Positions 10,161 to 19,450 of a DNA stretch of 64,000 bases are shown one piece after another. This DNA comes from an archaeon (GTDB lineage: Archaea > AGJL01 > Methanococci > Methanococcales > Methanocaldococcaceae), in contig JAJRSC010000015.1 in the NCBI GenBank assembly GCA_024278985.1, positions 21,836-85,835 of the forward strand, read 5' to 3'. Each line of letters starts with the position of its first letter. The stretch's first letter is position 1. Under the pieces are notes generated by a model. It worked only from the letters and a program-made list of their open reading frames with translations. It was not told the origin of the DNA and did no database searches. A program made the position numbers and the translations under genes.

Positions 10161-10925
10161 ATGAAAATAGCCTTTTATAACCTCCAAGGAGGTACAGGAA
10201 AAACAACTTTAGCAACAAATTTTGCTTACTATTTAAGCCAATCTATAAAAACTGCTTATATTGACTGTGATTTTTTTGCAGGAACTTCATCATTTGTTTT
10301 TAATTTGGAAGATGTTGAACATAATATAAATACTTATTTTATAGGAGAGTCTACATTAGAAGATATTATGTATAATTATGATGACTTAATTGTTATACCT
10401 GCTGGAGTTACTACTGAAGTTTTTCAAAGTAAATTTGATACTGAAAAGTTTAATGATTTATTAACTTTTTTAGCTGATGAATGTGAAATTATTGTCTTAG
10501 ATTTACCTCCAAACATTACTGAGGATAATATACTAACATATGCAGGTATATATGAATATATAGATAAAGTTCTTATCGTTTCTGATGATAGTATTCCAGG
10601 GATTTCCAATACCTTAAAAACCATGGATTTATTGGAAGATTTAGGATTAGGAAATGAGGGGATTATTGTTAATAAATATGTTGGACATACTGATTTAGAG
10701 GAAATTGCAGATGATTTATTAGGTGTTTTACCTTATGATATTAATGTAGAAAGACAATGGAAAGAAAGTACTCCAATAATAAGAATGAAAACAAAATTCT
10801 CAAAAGAATTTAAAAAGTTTATTAATAATACTGTTAAAACATACTTAGAGAAAGATTTAGCATCACTAAGAGCTTTAAAATTAGCCAAAGAGATATATGG
10901 ATTAGAAGATGAGGAGGAATTATAA
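10161..10925 (+). CDS. MinD/ParA-like ATPase with altered Walker A motif
   Basis: 254-residue SIMIBI-class P-loop ATPase. The Walker A region is QGGTGKTTL (9-17). The signature lysine of ParA/MinD proteins, which normally opens this motif (KGGxGKT), is Gln9 here, while the catalytic Lys14 is kept. Asp-rich DLPP motif near 115-118 is the Walker B-like site. The C-terminus is helical and Lys/Glu-rich. It starts 2 bases after the secreted repeat protein and its stop abuts the hisF ATG. Could act in positioning or cofactor insertion; target unknown. Confidence 0.82.
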   Translation: MKIAFYNLQGGTGKTTLATNFAYYLSQSIKTAYIDCDFFAGTSSFVFNLEDVEHNINTYFIGESTLEDIMYNYDDLIVIPAGVTTEVFQSKFDTEKFNDLLTFLADECEIIVLDLPPNITEDNILTYAGIYEYIDKVLIVSDDSIPGISNTLKTMDLLEDLGLGNEGIIVNKYVGHTDLEEIADDLLGVLPYDINVERQWKESTPIIRMKTKFSKEFKKFINNTVKTYLEKDLASLRALKLAKEIYGLEDEEEL

Positions 10926-11737
10926 ATGCTTGCTAAAAGAATAATCCCATGTTTAGATATAAAAAATGGAAGAGTTGTTAAAGGAACTAAATTTTTAAAC
11001 CTTAGGGATGCTGGAGACCCTGTTGAGTTGGCTGAATACTATGATAATGAAGGAGCTGATGAATTAGTATTTTTAGATATTACTGCATCATCAGAGAATA
11101 GAGACATATTAATTGATGTTGTAGAAAAAACTGCTGAAAAGGTATTTGTTCCTCTAACTGTTGGAGGGGGTATAAAGAGTATTGAAGATATAAGAAAGAT
11201 TTTAAATGCTGGAGCTGATAAAGTTTCTATAAATACTGCAGCAGTAAAAAACCCAAATTTAATAAAAGAGGCAAGTGAAATTTTTGGTAGTCAATGTATA
11301 GTTGTAGCAATTGATGCAAAGAGACATTATGTTAATGAGGATGAATTAGATTTAACTTTTAAAAACATTGTAAAGGTTGAAGATGGATATTGTTGGTTTG
11401 AAGTATATATATATGGAGGAAAAAAGGAACTGGAATAGATGCAATAAACTGGGCTAAAAAAGTTGAAGAATTAGGAGCTGGAGAAATATTACTAACAAGT
11501 ATAGACAGAGATGGAACTAAGCAAGGTTATGATTTAGCTTTAATTAGGAGTATTGCCAAAACTGTAAAGTTACCTGTTATTGCAAGTGGAGGTTGTGGAA
11601 AGTTGGAGCATGTTTATCAGGCATTTATTAATGATGCAGATGCAGCTTTAATGGCGGGAATTTTACATTATAAAGAATATACAATAAAAGAGATTAAAGA
11701 TTACTGCAAAGAAAAAGGAATAATTATAAGGGATTAG
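10926..11737 (+). pseudogene. hisF: Imidazole glycerol phosphate synthase cyclase HisF, frameshifted
   Basis: Cyclase half of imidazole glycerol phosphate synthase in histidine synthesis, a (beta/alpha)8 barrel. Catalytic acids are Asp11 in [12 protein letters not shown] and the Asp of VAIDAKR near 128-132. The first frame ends at 11438. One A seems missing in the A-run 11420-11425, and the other frame continues with [23 protein letters not shown] and ASGGCG to a stop at 11735-11737. Repaired length is 270 residues, normal for HisF. ATG directly follows the MinD-like stop. Confidence 0.92.
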
Positions 11738-11739
11738 CC

Positions 11740-12276
11740 TTGGATGATGAAGAATTTATTAGAGAAAAAGATATTCCTATGACCAAAGAAGAGATTAGGG
11801 CTATTTCATTATATAAATTGGAGTTAAATAAGAATGATATAGTTGTAGATGTTGGTTGTGGAACTGGGGCTATGAGTGTAGATATTGCAAAAAGAGTTAA
11901 AAAAGTCTATGCTATAGATGTTAATAAAAAGGCTATTGAATTAACTAAAAAAAATATTGAGAAATTTAATATTAAAAACTGTGAAGTTATTCATGGAAAT
12001 GCTAAAGAAATATTAAAAAACCTTAACTTTAATAAAGCCTTTATAGGAGGAACTAAAAATATAGAAGAAATATTAAAAATTTTAGTTCAAAATGATACTA
12101 AAATTATAGTTACAAATACAATTATCTTAGAAAATACTTTAAAAATTTTAAGTTTTTTAGAAAATTTTTATGACTGTTCAGCAGTTTTAGTTAATATATC
12201 CTATTCAAAAAAAATAACTCCTGGGCATATGTTTTTATGTAGAAATCCTATAACTATTATAAAGGCGAAAAAATGA
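11740..12276 (+). CDS. cbiT: Cobalt-precorrin-6B C15-methyltransferase (decarboxylating) CbiT
   Basis: SAM-dependent methylation and decarboxylation of cobalt-precorrin-6B in anaerobic cobamide synthesis. 178 residues with the Rossmann SAM motif VDVGCGTGAMS (36-46) and acidic AIDVNKKAI. The N-terminal IPMTKEEIRA is characteristic of CbiT. Start is TTG at 11740, two bases after the hisF stop. Overlaps the next gene by 4 bases. cbiE of the same pathway lies elsewhere in this window. Confidence 0.93.
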   Translation: MDDEEFIREKDIPMTKEEIRAISLYKLELNKNDIVVDVGCGTGAMSVDIAKRVKKVYAIDVNKKAIELTKKNIEKFNIKNCEVIHGNAKEILKNLNFNKAFIGGTKNIEEILKILVQNDTKIIVTNTIILENTLKILSFLENFYDCSAVLVNISYSKKITPGHMFLCRNPITIIKAKK

Positions 12277-12617
12277 GTCTTATTCAAATTGTTGGATTAA
12301 TATTTTGTATTTTTATGCTTATTAATTCAATAGTTAAAACAAAAAGAAGAGAAATATCTATTTTTGAAGGGTTTATTTGGAGTTTAGTTTGGATTATTGC
12401 TTTAATACTTATATCCTATCCTAATTATATGAGTGATTTAGCAGAATATTTTGGAGTTGGGAGAGGTATAGATGTTGTTATTTATTTATCAATAATTATT
12501 TTATTTTATTTAGTTTATAAATTGTATGCTAAAATAGATAAATTGGAAAGAGAAATTACTCTATTAGTTAGAGAAATAGCAATAAGGGATAGATATGAAC
12601 CAAAAAAGAGAAATTGA
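12273..12617 (+). CDS. DUF2304 small membrane protein
   Basis: 114 residues with three hydrophobic segments (about 3-17, 28-48, 66-86) and a charged C-terminal helix, the layout of DUF2304. In other organisms members often accompany polysaccharide glycosyltransferases, but none is nearby here. Overlaps cbiT and the next ORF, so it belongs to one operon. Confidence 0.75.
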   Translation: MSLIQIVGLIFCIFMLINSIVKTKRREISIFEGFIWSLVWIIALILISYPNYMSDLAEYFGVGRGIDVVIYLSIIILFYLVYKLYAKIDKLEREITLLVREIAIRDRYEPKKRN

Positions 12618-12804
12618 ACTATTTCTATATGAAGTTTTACCTTATGTTTCAAATGTAGAGTTTATAAAAGAGCTTATATTATCATGTAAAAATCTTGATG
12701 AGCTAAAGAAAAAAGTAGAAGAACTTTTAAAAAAAGAAACAGATATAACTAAAAAAACAGATTTAAAAATAGTTTTAGATAAGTTAATGGTGTATAAACA
12801 ATGA
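12595..12804 (+). CDS. Small helical protein of unknown function
   Basis: 69 residues, predicted all-helical with a Lys/Glu-rich second half (KKKVEELLKKE). ATG at 12595 overlaps the DUF2304 gene by 23 bases, and its stop overlaps the next ATG by 4 bases. Such tight coupling supports a real gene. No motif recognised. Confidence 0.6.
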   Translation: MNQKREIELFLYEVLPYVSNVEFIKELILSCKNLDELKKKVEELLKKETDITKKTDLKIVLDKLMVYKQ

Positions 12805-13394
12805 TAAAAATATTTTATGGTGTTGGTTGGAGCTCAAATACCTATTTAATTGATAATATCATTATAGACCCTGGAACTGAGGAAAATGTTAATTTTATTT
12901 TAGATAATGTTAAAAAAGTAGATTTTATTATTAATACACACTGTCATTATGACCATACCTCAGGAAATTATATTTTAGAGGAAATTTTTGGATGTCCTAC
13001 TATAATTCATGATAGAGAAGTTAAGCATTTAAAAAATGCTGATGAAGTTACTGTATCCTATTTATTTAACTCAAAATTAATACCACCAAAAGAAATAATT
13101 CCATTATCTGAAATTGTTGATGAGTTAAATTTTGAAATTATTGAAACTCCTGGCCATACTTATGGTTCTATATCATTAATATATAAAAATTATTTAATAA
13201 CTGGAGATACTTTATTTTCTAATTCAATTGGAAGATGGGATTTTCCTACTGGAAATTTTGAAGAGCTAAAGAAATCAATTTATTTATTAGAAAATATTTC
13301 CTATAAAAAAGGAATTGATACAATTCTTCCAGGTCATGGAGAAATAGCTGATTTAAAAGCTTTTGAATATGCTAAAATATTCTTAGAGGGATAA
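12801..13394 (+). CDS. Metallo-beta-lactamase-fold hydrolase, glyoxalase II-like
   Basis: 197 residues. The zinc-binding motif HCHYDH is at 47-52, with further ligands in TPGHTYGS, TGDTLF and PGHGE. Size and motifs fit the short glyoxalase II/hydroxyacylglutathione hydrolase-like branch; substrate unknown. Tightly coupled to the gene upstream and followed 1 base later by the NifH-like gene. Confidence 0.85.
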   Translation: MIKIFYGVGWSSNTYLIDNIIIDPGTEENVNFILDNVKKVDFIINTHCHYDHTSGNYILEEIFGCPTIIHDREVKHLKNADEVTVSYLFNSKLIPPKEIIPLSEIVDELNFEIIETPGHTYGSISLIYKNYLITGDTLFSNSIGRWDFPTGNFEELKKSIYLLENISYKKGIDTILPGHGEIADLKAFEYAKIFLEG

Positions 13395-13395
13395 A

Positions 13396-14205
13396 ATAAG
13401 ACAAATAGCAATTTATGGGAAGGGGGGTATTGGAAAATCAACAACTGTATGTAATTTGGCAGCAGTTTTAGGAGAAAGATATAATGTTTTAGTTGTTGGA
13501 TGTGACCCTAAAGCAGATTGTACTACTTTGTTAAGAGATGATGAAGAAATTCCAACAGTTTTAGAGTTATTAAAAGAAAAAAAAGATATTGATATAGATG
13601 ATTTTATAGTTAAAGGATATAATGGTGTCTATTGTGTTGAGTCTGGAGGACCAAAACCAGGAGTTGGATGTGCTGGGAGAGGGATAATAGCAGTTAATAA
13701 CTTATTAAAAAAGCTTAATGTATTTAAAAAATTAGATATAGATATAGTTATTTATGATGTTTTGGGAGATGTTGTATGTGGAGGTTTTGCTGTTCCATTA
13801 AGAGAGTTAAGTGAAGTTTATATAGTAACATCATCAGATTATATGGCCTTATATGCAGCTAATAATATATGTAGAGGAATAAGGGAGATAAATAAGGCAA
13901 AACTTGGAGGAATAATTTACAATGTTAGGGGAGCATTTGATTATTATGATATTGTAGAGGAGTTTAGTAAAAAAATTAATTCTAAAATTATTGGAAAGAT
14001 TCCCAACTCCTCTTTAATAGTCAAGGCAGAACTTTATGGTAAGACAGTTATTGAACTATATCCTGATAGTGAAATAACTAAAAAATATGAAGAATTAGCT
14101 AAAAATATAATTAACAATAGAGATTATACTTTACCAAATCCTTTAACAAATAAAGAATTAAAAACTATTAGTAAAAAAATAAAGGAAAAAATTAGTTCTC
14201 ATTAA
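13396..14205 (+). CDS. cfbC: NifH-like iron protein (CfbC type, coenzyme F430 synthesis), apparent ATA start
   Basis: Nitrogenase-reductase-like ATPase. In methanogens CfbC delivers electrons to CfbD to reduce Ni-sirohydrochlorin a,c-diamide on the way to F430. The P-loop GKGGIGKST (8-16), CDPKADCTT, and the two cluster cysteines, Cys92 in VGCAGRG and Cys128 in DVVCGGF, are present. No nif genes lie nearby. At 13396, where alignment demands the initiator (xRQIAIYGKGG), the codon is ATA. The first usual start, TTG 13456, would remove the P-loop and cannot be right. Either ATG was misread or a rare start is used. 269 residues. Other NifH-like roles cannot be excluded. Confidence 0.8.
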   Translation: MRQIAIYGKGGIGKSTTVCNLAAVLGERYNVLVVGCDPKADCTTLLRDDEEIPTVLELLKEKKDIDIDDFIVKGYNGVYCVESGGPKPGVGCAGRGIIAVNNLLKKLNVFKKLDIDIVIYDVLGDVVCGGFAVPLRELSEVYIVTSSDYMALYAANNICRGIREINKAKLGGIIYNVRGAFDYYDIVEEFSKKINSKIIGKIPNSSLIVKAELYGKTVIELYPDSEITKKYEELAKNIINNRDYTLPNPLTNKELKTISKKIKEKISSH

Positions 14206-14977
14206 ATATAGCTCTATATAATTCTAAATTATATTTTTTTGCTGTTTCATAGGCATCTATAATACTCCAAATCCATACAGCTAAGCATATAATAGTTCCA
14301 ATGCAAATAAATGTTAATAGCACTCCAATTAAAAATAAAACTATCATTAAAACCCCTTTTCCAGTATCACCTAAGTATATCTGTCCTAATCCAGGTATTA
14401 AAAAGGATAGAATAATTGCCAATACTTCATTCTTTTTATATTGTTCATATAATAATTTTTTTTCTTCTAAACTTTTATCTTTTGCCAATTTTTTTATTTC
14501 ATCTATTTCCATACTTTCACTCTTTATAAAACTAAAAAATATAGGAACAATATAAAATACTATAGTAAAGCCAAATATAAATCCAGTAATGAATCTTAGA
14601 GTATTAAAACTCTCTCTTAATCCTAATAGCTGGGTACCTCCATCCAAACCTATAGGAATTAATGATAATATTAAATATTTTTTATTTGGTATTTTAAAAT
14701 TATTTAAACCTTTAATAATAGGATATAAAATATATCCTAACAAAAATCCAGTATATATTCCAAAACATCTTGCACATACAGCCATTTTATACCCTAAAAT
14801 AAAATAACTTCTTTCTGGCATTTGATGACATACATGAGAGTATAGATAATATAATAAATTAGAGAGAAAATCATAATTATAATATTTAAATATTGGAGCT
14901 AAAAATATACCTAAGTAATAAAAAATGTATAATAATAAAAAAACAAGATAAAGTTTATCTATTTTTGATAACTGCAT
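14192..14977 (-). CDS. DUF2085 membrane protein fused to a TM2-like domain
   Basis: 261 residues in two modules. The N-terminal part (about 1-155) has several membrane segments and the DUF2085 signature SHVCHQMPERS and VCARCFGIYTGF with its conserved His and Cys. After a charged linker (160-182), the C-terminal part (about 185-255) reads as a TM2-type hairpin: FLIPGLGQIYLGDTGKG, two membrane helices and WSIIDAYETAKKYN. Convergent with, and overlapping by 14 bases, the NifH-like gene. Function unknown. Confidence 0.78.
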   Translation of the reverse strand: MQLSKIDKLYLVFLLLYIFYYLGIFLAPIFKYYNYDFLSNLLYYLYSHVCHQMPERSYFILGYKMAVCARCFGIYTGFLLGYILYPIIKGLNNFKIPNKKYLILSLIPIGLDGGTQLLGLRESFNTLRFITGFIFGFTIVFYIVPIFFSFIKSESMEIDEIKKLAKDKSLEEKKLLYEQYKKNEVLAIILSFLIPGLGQIYLGDTGKGVLMIVLFLIGVLLTFICIGTIICLAVWIWSIIDAYETAKKYNLELYRAIFNEN

Positions 14978-15338
14978 ATATTACTCCACCAACAGCTCCA
15001 AGGATTCCTCCAATTATTATACTAAATATAATTCCTATTATAAAGAAACCAGCAGCAAATCCATACATAAACATATCTGAGTGGATAATTTTAGACATTG
15101 CTATTATATAATTTAAAATACCTCCCAAAAAACCACCAAATAGCCCTGCTAAACATCCAATAAAAGCAGAATTTTCATAATTAATAAATCCACCATTTTT
15201 TTTATATAAATAAACTGCTACAATTCCGCCTGCTAAACTACCTAAACAACATAAAACATTTACTGCAGTTCCTACAATTCCCCCAACTATAATAGGTAGA
15301 GATATTTTATCTTTATCAAATTTTACCAAAATAGACAC
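14955..15338 (-). CDS. Glycine-rich four-helix membrane protein
   Basis: 127 residues with four membrane segments (about 14-45, 57-80, 91-108, 110-124) dense in GxxxG and GGxxG spacing (AGLFGGFLGGIL), resembling the DUF5518-like archaeal membrane proteins. The stop overlaps the downstream DUF2085 gene's start by 23 bases, so the two are co-expressed. Function unknown. Confidence 0.68.
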   Translation of the reverse strand: MSILVKFDKDKISLPIIVGGIVGTAVNVLCCLGSLAGGIVAVYLYKKNGGFINYENSAFIGCLAGLFGGFLGGILNYIIAMSKIIHSDMFMYGFAAGFFIIGIIFSIIIGGILGAVGGVIYAVIKNR

Positions 15339-15393
15339 CTTATTATTTTATAATTATATGTAAAATAGTTAATAATTATTTAAAAACTTAACC

Positions 15394-15410
15394 ATTAATT
15401 ATTAATTAAT
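15394..15410. promoter_or_regulatory. 17-base perfect palindrome upstream of the CBS regulator
   Basis: ATTAATTA, a central T, then TAATTAAT: two 8-base inverted arms around one base, lying just upstream of a TATA-like stretch (15412-15421) of the downstream regulator gene. The position fits an operator, perhaps for autoregulation. In AT-rich DNA such palindromes can arise by chance. Confidence 0.4.
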
Positions 15411-15452
15411 GATATATATTAAATTATCTTATATAAGATGTTAGGGGATTTT

Positions 15453-16322
15453 ATGGAATTAACAGTTATTCAAAGAGAAATCTTACAAGAATTAATAAAC
15501 CTATATAAAGAAAAAAATAGACCTATAAAAGGAACGGAAATTGCTTTAAGATTAAATAGAAATCCTGGAACTATAAGAAATCAAATGCAATCATTAAGAG
15601 CTTTGGACTTAGTTGATGGAGTTCCTGGACCAAAAGGTGGCTATGTTCCAACAAGTAAGGCCTATAGAGTTTTAGGAATTGAAGATGAGGGAGGTATTAT
15701 AGTCCCTATTTATAAAAATGGGAAAAAAGTTGATGGTATAAAAGTTGTTAAGATAGAATTTGATACTGTTAGTTATGAAAAATGTTGTTCATCAAAAATT
15801 TATATTGAAGGAGATTCTAAACTTTTTAATATAGGAGATATAATAAGAGTTGGTCCAACATATCATAACAAGATTATAATATATGGTAAGATAATAGGAA
15901 GAGATGATATACATAGAATACTATTAATTGATGTATTTAGAGTTTGTAGTATTCCAAATGTTAGAGTTAAGGATATTGGAACAAAGAATGTTATTTCAGT
16001 ATCTCCAAAAAATACACTTAGAGAGACAGTTAAGATTTTTAAGGAATATGACATAAGTGGAGCTCCTGTTGTAGAGAATAATAAATTAGTAGGGATAATA
16101 ACTTTAAGAGACATTATAAATAATATAGATGACTTAAGTAGATATGTCTCAGAGGTTATGACTAAAAAAGTTATTACTATAAATAAAGATGAAAAAATAT
16201 ATAATGCTTTAAAGATTATGAACTCTAATAATATTGGAAGGTTACCTATAGTTGAGGAGGGTAAAATTATTGGAATTGTAACAAGAACTGATATTTTAAA
16301 AATATTAAGTGGGGAGGTATAG
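15453..16322 (+). CDS. Transcriptional regulator with N-terminal winged helix and two CBS domains
   Basis: 289 residues. The N-terminal 70 residues form a helix-turn-helix (TEIALRLNRNPGTIRNQMQSL) with a wing PGPKGGYVP. A middle domain (about 75-165) contains a CC pair. The C-terminal CBS pair spans about 170-285 (MTKKVITI, GRLPIVEEGKIIGIVTR) and would sense an adenine nucleotide. Start chosen at ATG 15453 because GGGGAT lies just upstream; ATG 15438 would add five residues and lacks a ribosome site. Its 3' end overlaps cbiE on the other strand. Confidence 0.88.
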   Translation: MELTVIQREILQELINLYKEKNRPIKGTEIALRLNRNPGTIRNQMQSLRALDLVDGVPGPKGGYVPTSKAYRVLGIEDEGGIIVPIYKNGKKVDGIKVVKIEFDTVSYEKCCSSKIYIEGDSKLFNIGDIIRVGPTYHNKIIIYGKIIGRDDIHRILLIDVFRVCSIPNVRVKDIGTKNVISVSPKNTLRETVKIFKEYDISGAPVVENNKLVGIITLRDIINNIDDLSRYVSEVMTKKVITINKDEKIYNALKIMNSNNIGRLPIVEEGKIIGIVTRTDILKILSGEV

Positions 16323-16925
16323 GCAAACTGTAAGATATGAAAAATCTTTATTAACAATATCCTTTAATTTTAGTTTTCTAATTCTTTCATTATCATATGT
16401 AAGATTTTCAAGTACATACAAGTAGATATTTTCATTAACACCTAAGGAAATTAGTTTTTTTGCATCCTCATTTAATTTATTTGGTAAAAAAATAACTTTT
16501 TTATTATTTTTTAATAGAATAGATAATATTTCCAAATTTTCTGGTTTTCCATGTAAGGTAATAATTTCAAAATCTTCCCAAGAAATTTTCAATTTTGCAG
16601 CAGCTACTTGTATAGACGAAATCCCTGGAATAACTTCAATATTATTTAAATCTATTCCAATTTTTTTTATAGTTTTTAATAAACCACTAAATCCAGGGTC
16701 TCCAGTTGATAAAATTGCTATATTTTTATCTTTATATTTTTTTATAATATCCTTTAATTCCTCAATAATATTTTTTCCCAGAATAATTTTTTTCTTGTCA
16801 TCTATATCAAAAAGATTCAAAGCTCTTTTACTACCAACTACAATATCAGCAGAATTTATAATGTCTATTGCTTTTAAAGTTAAATATTTCTTATCTCCAG
16901 GCCCAATTCCAACAATATATATCAT
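16305..16925 (-). CDS. cbiE: Cobalt-precorrin-7 C5-methyltransferase CbiE
   Basis: Tetrapyrrole methylase-fold enzyme that methylates C5 of cobalt-precorrin-7 with SAM. 206 residues. Motifs are GIGPGDKKYLT (6-16), VVGSKRAL and LSTGDPGFSG (about 74-83). Works next to CbiT, which is a separate gene at 11.7 kb; in many bacteria the two are fused as CobL. Divergent from the phoU-like gene across 89 bases holding both promoters. Confidence 0.92.
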   Translation of the reverse strand: MIYIVGIGPGDKKYLTLKAIDIINSADIVVGSKRALNLFDIDDKKKIILGKNIIEELKDIIKKYKDKNIAILSTGDPGFSGLLKTIKKIGIDLNNIEVIPGISSIQVAAAKLKISWEDFEIITLHGKPENLEILSILLKNNKKVIFLPNKLNEDAKKLISLGVNENIYLYVLENLTYDNERIRKLKLKDIVNKDFSYLTVCLYLPT

Positions 16926-17014
16926 ATTTATAACCTCCAGTTTTTTTAGGTTAATATTATATATATAACATTAACTACATAACAATAGTAATTTATTACT
17001 CAAAAGGTGAAATA

Positions 17015-17860
17015 TTGTTAAGAGGAAAAGATGCAACATTAGCAGGAATAATAAGAGTAATTATAGAAGATGAGCCACAAACACAGGATGAAATAGCTGA
17101 AAAATTAGGAATTAGTAGAAGATATGTAGCAAGATTATTAAAGCCATTAATTGAAGAGGGAATAGTTAAGCATCCATATGTTGTAGATATGAATAAACTA
17201 CATAGGACAAATTTAAAATTTGATGATGAACTTCTATTAAAGGAAATTATAAAGCTATTAAAAGAAATGAAAAATACAATAGTTAACAATTTAGATTTAG
17301 TCTATAAGGCATTAACTGAAAATAATACAAAATTAGCTGAAGAAATTATTTTAAAAGATTACTCTTTAAATAAGATGGAAGAGGAGATAAGATTACTTTT
17401 AAATACAAGTGCATTAAAATATCTACCATTAGCTTATGCAAATGCATTTTTATCCATTGCTTCAAATTTAGAAAGATTAGGAGATTATATTGCTAATATA
17501 GCAGAGGAAATTGTTAAAGGTTTTAAAATTAATAATTTTATAGAAGAGGAAATTACTGAAATTTTTAATATTTTAAAGTGTATGATTAATGAAGCTATAG
17601 ATGTAATTACTGAAAAAAAGAAAGAAACTAAGATTTATGAGTATGAAGAAAAACTACATCATTTATTAAATAAGATTTTAAATAAAGTTCTTAACAATAA
17701 AATTGATGACTTAAACTTTTATATTTTATTTGGTATGTTTTTAAAGGATGTTGAAAGATTTGGGGATAGATGTGTTAATATTGTTGAGATAGCTTTAGAA
17801 CTATATCATAACATCCCAAGAAAACCATATCCAGAGAGATTAGTTAGAGGGCATATATGA
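17015..17860 (+). CDS. PhoU-family regulator with N-terminal helix-turn-helix
   Basis: 281 residues. The first 65 form a winged helix ([22 protein letters not shown]). The rest is a three-helix PhoU repeat domain with the conserved metal-site stretches [14 protein letters not shown] and [13 protein letters not shown]. It probably links phosphate supply to transcription. No pst transport genes are nearby. TTG start at 17015 sits behind a strong AAAGGTGA site. Overlaps trmY by 4 bases. Confidence 0.9.
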   Translation: MLRGKDATLAGIIRVIIEDEPQTQDEIAEKLGISRRYVARLLKPLIEEGIVKHPYVVDMNKLHRTNLKFDDELLLKEIIKLLKEMKNTIVNNLDLVYKALTENNTKLAEEIILKDYSLNKMEEEIRLLLNTSALKYLPLAYANAFLSIASNLERLGDYIANIAEEIVKGFKINNFIEEEITEIFNILKCMINEAIDVITEKKKETKIYEYEEKLHHLLNKILNKVLNNKIDDLNFYILFGMFLKDVERFGDRCVNIVEIALELYHNIPRKPYPERLVRGHI

Positions 17861-18477
17861 GAGAGTTTATTTTTAAAGCAAATAAAACAATAACATCTCC
17901 AAATATTAATTTAAAAGACCTACCTGGAAGTTGTGGAAGGTTAGATTTAGTTTGTAGATGTGTAAGTGATGCCTTTTTTTTGTCTCATGATATTAGAAGA
18001 GATGTTATATTTTATGCTCTTCTTTATGGAGAACCAAATCCACCAGTATGTATTAAATTTGTTGGTGAAGAATTAAAAAAGGTTTCACCTGATGAGAGAA
18101 GTATAGCAATATTTATAAAGAAGGCACTAAAAAAATATTTAGATGAGAATAAAAAAGATGATTGGATAGAATCAACACCTGGAATTTATGTAAGAAAGTT
18201 GGATTTTGAGACACTTATAAAACAAAAAATTATAGAAAATAAAGATGTTATCTATTTACATAAAAGTGGAGAAAAAGTTATTAGCAATCTAAAATATGAG
18301 AATCCTGTATTTATACTTGGAGACCATATAGGACTATCCAAGGAAGATGAAGAATTATTAAATTCATTAAATATTAAAAAAATCTCAATATCTCCATTAG
18401 AATTACATGCAAATCATTGTATTACAATAGTACATAATTTATTAGATAAAACTAAGTTTTGGGGAGGTATATTATGA
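17857..18477 (+). CDS. trmY: tRNA (pseudouridine(54)-N1)-methyltransferase TrmY
   Basis: SPOUT-class enzyme that methylates pseudouridine 54 in the T-arm to N1-methylpseudouridine. 206 residues with [13 protein letters not shown] forming the knotted SAM pocket and the N-terminal [16 protein letters not shown] block. Joined by 4-base overlaps with phoU upstream and the next gene downstream. Confidence 0.93.
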   Translation: MREFIFKANKTITSPNINLKDLPGSCGRLDLVCRCVSDAFFLSHDIRRDVIFYALLYGEPNPPVCIKFVGEELKKVSPDERSIAIFIKKALKKYLDENKKDDWIESTPGIYVRKLDFETLIKQKIIENKDVIYLHKSGEKVISNLKYENPVFILGDHIGLSKEDEELLNSLNIKKISISPLELHANHCITIVHNLLDKTKFWGGIL

Positions 18478-19142
18478 GTGAAATTCTTGCAACTTTTACA
18501 GGTAGAGGGATAAAATTAACAGATGATTTATTAGAGAAACCTTTTATAAAATGGGATAATTTAGAGATAAAATTGTATCCTGATAAAATTGAATTTGATT
18601 TAAATAATATAATATTTGATTATCCTATTGAGAATATTGTAGATATTGGTAGAAAACTACCTAAAGAAATAATTGATAAATCTAAATTTTTCTCTGGAAC
18701 TATTGAAATATATAGTACTATAACAGTTTTGGAAAATAATGAAGAAGAGACTACTTTTGCATTTTCTCCAGAAACTAATATTTATGGAAAAAAACCTATT
18801 GAGACATTTTTAAGAAAATTATTTCAACTATTGTTAGAAGACAAAGAGGTATTTTTTAAAATTGAAAATGATGATTGGAAAAAGGGAACTCTTAAATTTG
18901 TAACAGAAAAGATTAAAGAGAATTTTATTATAAAATATGTGAATAAATTAGTTGTTCAATATAATAATGAAAATTATGATTTATTTACAAATATTAAAAA
19001 TCTTTTAATTGTAGAACATAATGTCTTAGGAGAAAATAGGCCTACATTGGAGATATTACAAAAAGTAAATGGAAAAAAAAGAAAAGTATATTTATATATG
19101 GAAGATAAAAAAATAAAATTATTTTTATTAAGATACTTATAG
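18474..19142 (+). CDS. Uncharacterised protein, possibly CheF-like
   Basis: 222 residues of mixed beta/helical sequence opening with [10 protein letters not shown] and [18 protein letters not shown]. This layout faintly recalls archaeal CheF-type adaptors, but no chemotaxis or archaellum genes lie in the window and the resemblance is weak. Start taken at ATG 18474, behind GGAGGT, overlapping the trmY stop by 4 bases. Function unknown. Confidence 0.6.
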   Translation: MSEILATFTGRGIKLTDDLLEKPFIKWDNLEIKLYPDKIEFDLNNIIFDYPIENIVDIGRKLPKEIIDKSKFFSGTIEIYSTITVLENNEEETTFAFSPETNIYGKKPIETFLRKLFQLLLEDKEVFFKIENDDWKKGTLKFVTEKIKENFIIKYVNKLVVQYNNENYDLFTNIKNLLIVEHNVLGENRPTLEILQKVNGKKRKVYLYMEDKKIKLFLLRYL

Positions 19143-19192
19143 GAAATTTTAGATTATAAATTTGAAATAATTGAATATTTAGGGTGAGTATT

Positions 19193-19450
19193 ATGGATAT
19201 TAAAGTTGGAGATTATGTAGTTTATATAAATACAGGTACTAAAGGAAGAGTTGTAGATATAAAAGAAATAGATGGAGAAATTTGGGTTGTATTAGATAAT
19301 GATTTAATGTATAAACCATATTTATTAAGAAAAATTAATAAAAAAGAGGATTATGATAAAGATAAAGATGAAGATTATAAAGAATTAGTTAAGGAAGAAG
19401 ATGAAAAATATGATATTCAAGACTTTGGGGATGCTTGTGGAGCTGGATAG
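19193..19450 (+). CDS. DUF2098 small protein
   Basis: 85 residues. A compact beta-rich domain opens with [21 protein letters not shown], typical of methanogen DUF2098, followed by an acidic tail. ATG 19193 is preferred to GTG 19184 because the latter lies inside the GGGTGAG ribosome site. Overlaps the following PLP-type gene by 20 bases. Confidence 0.8.
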   Translation: MDIKVGDYVVYINTGTKGRVVDIKEIDGEIWVVLDNDLMYKPYLLRKINKKEDYDKDKDEDYKELVKEEDEKYDIQDFGDACGAG

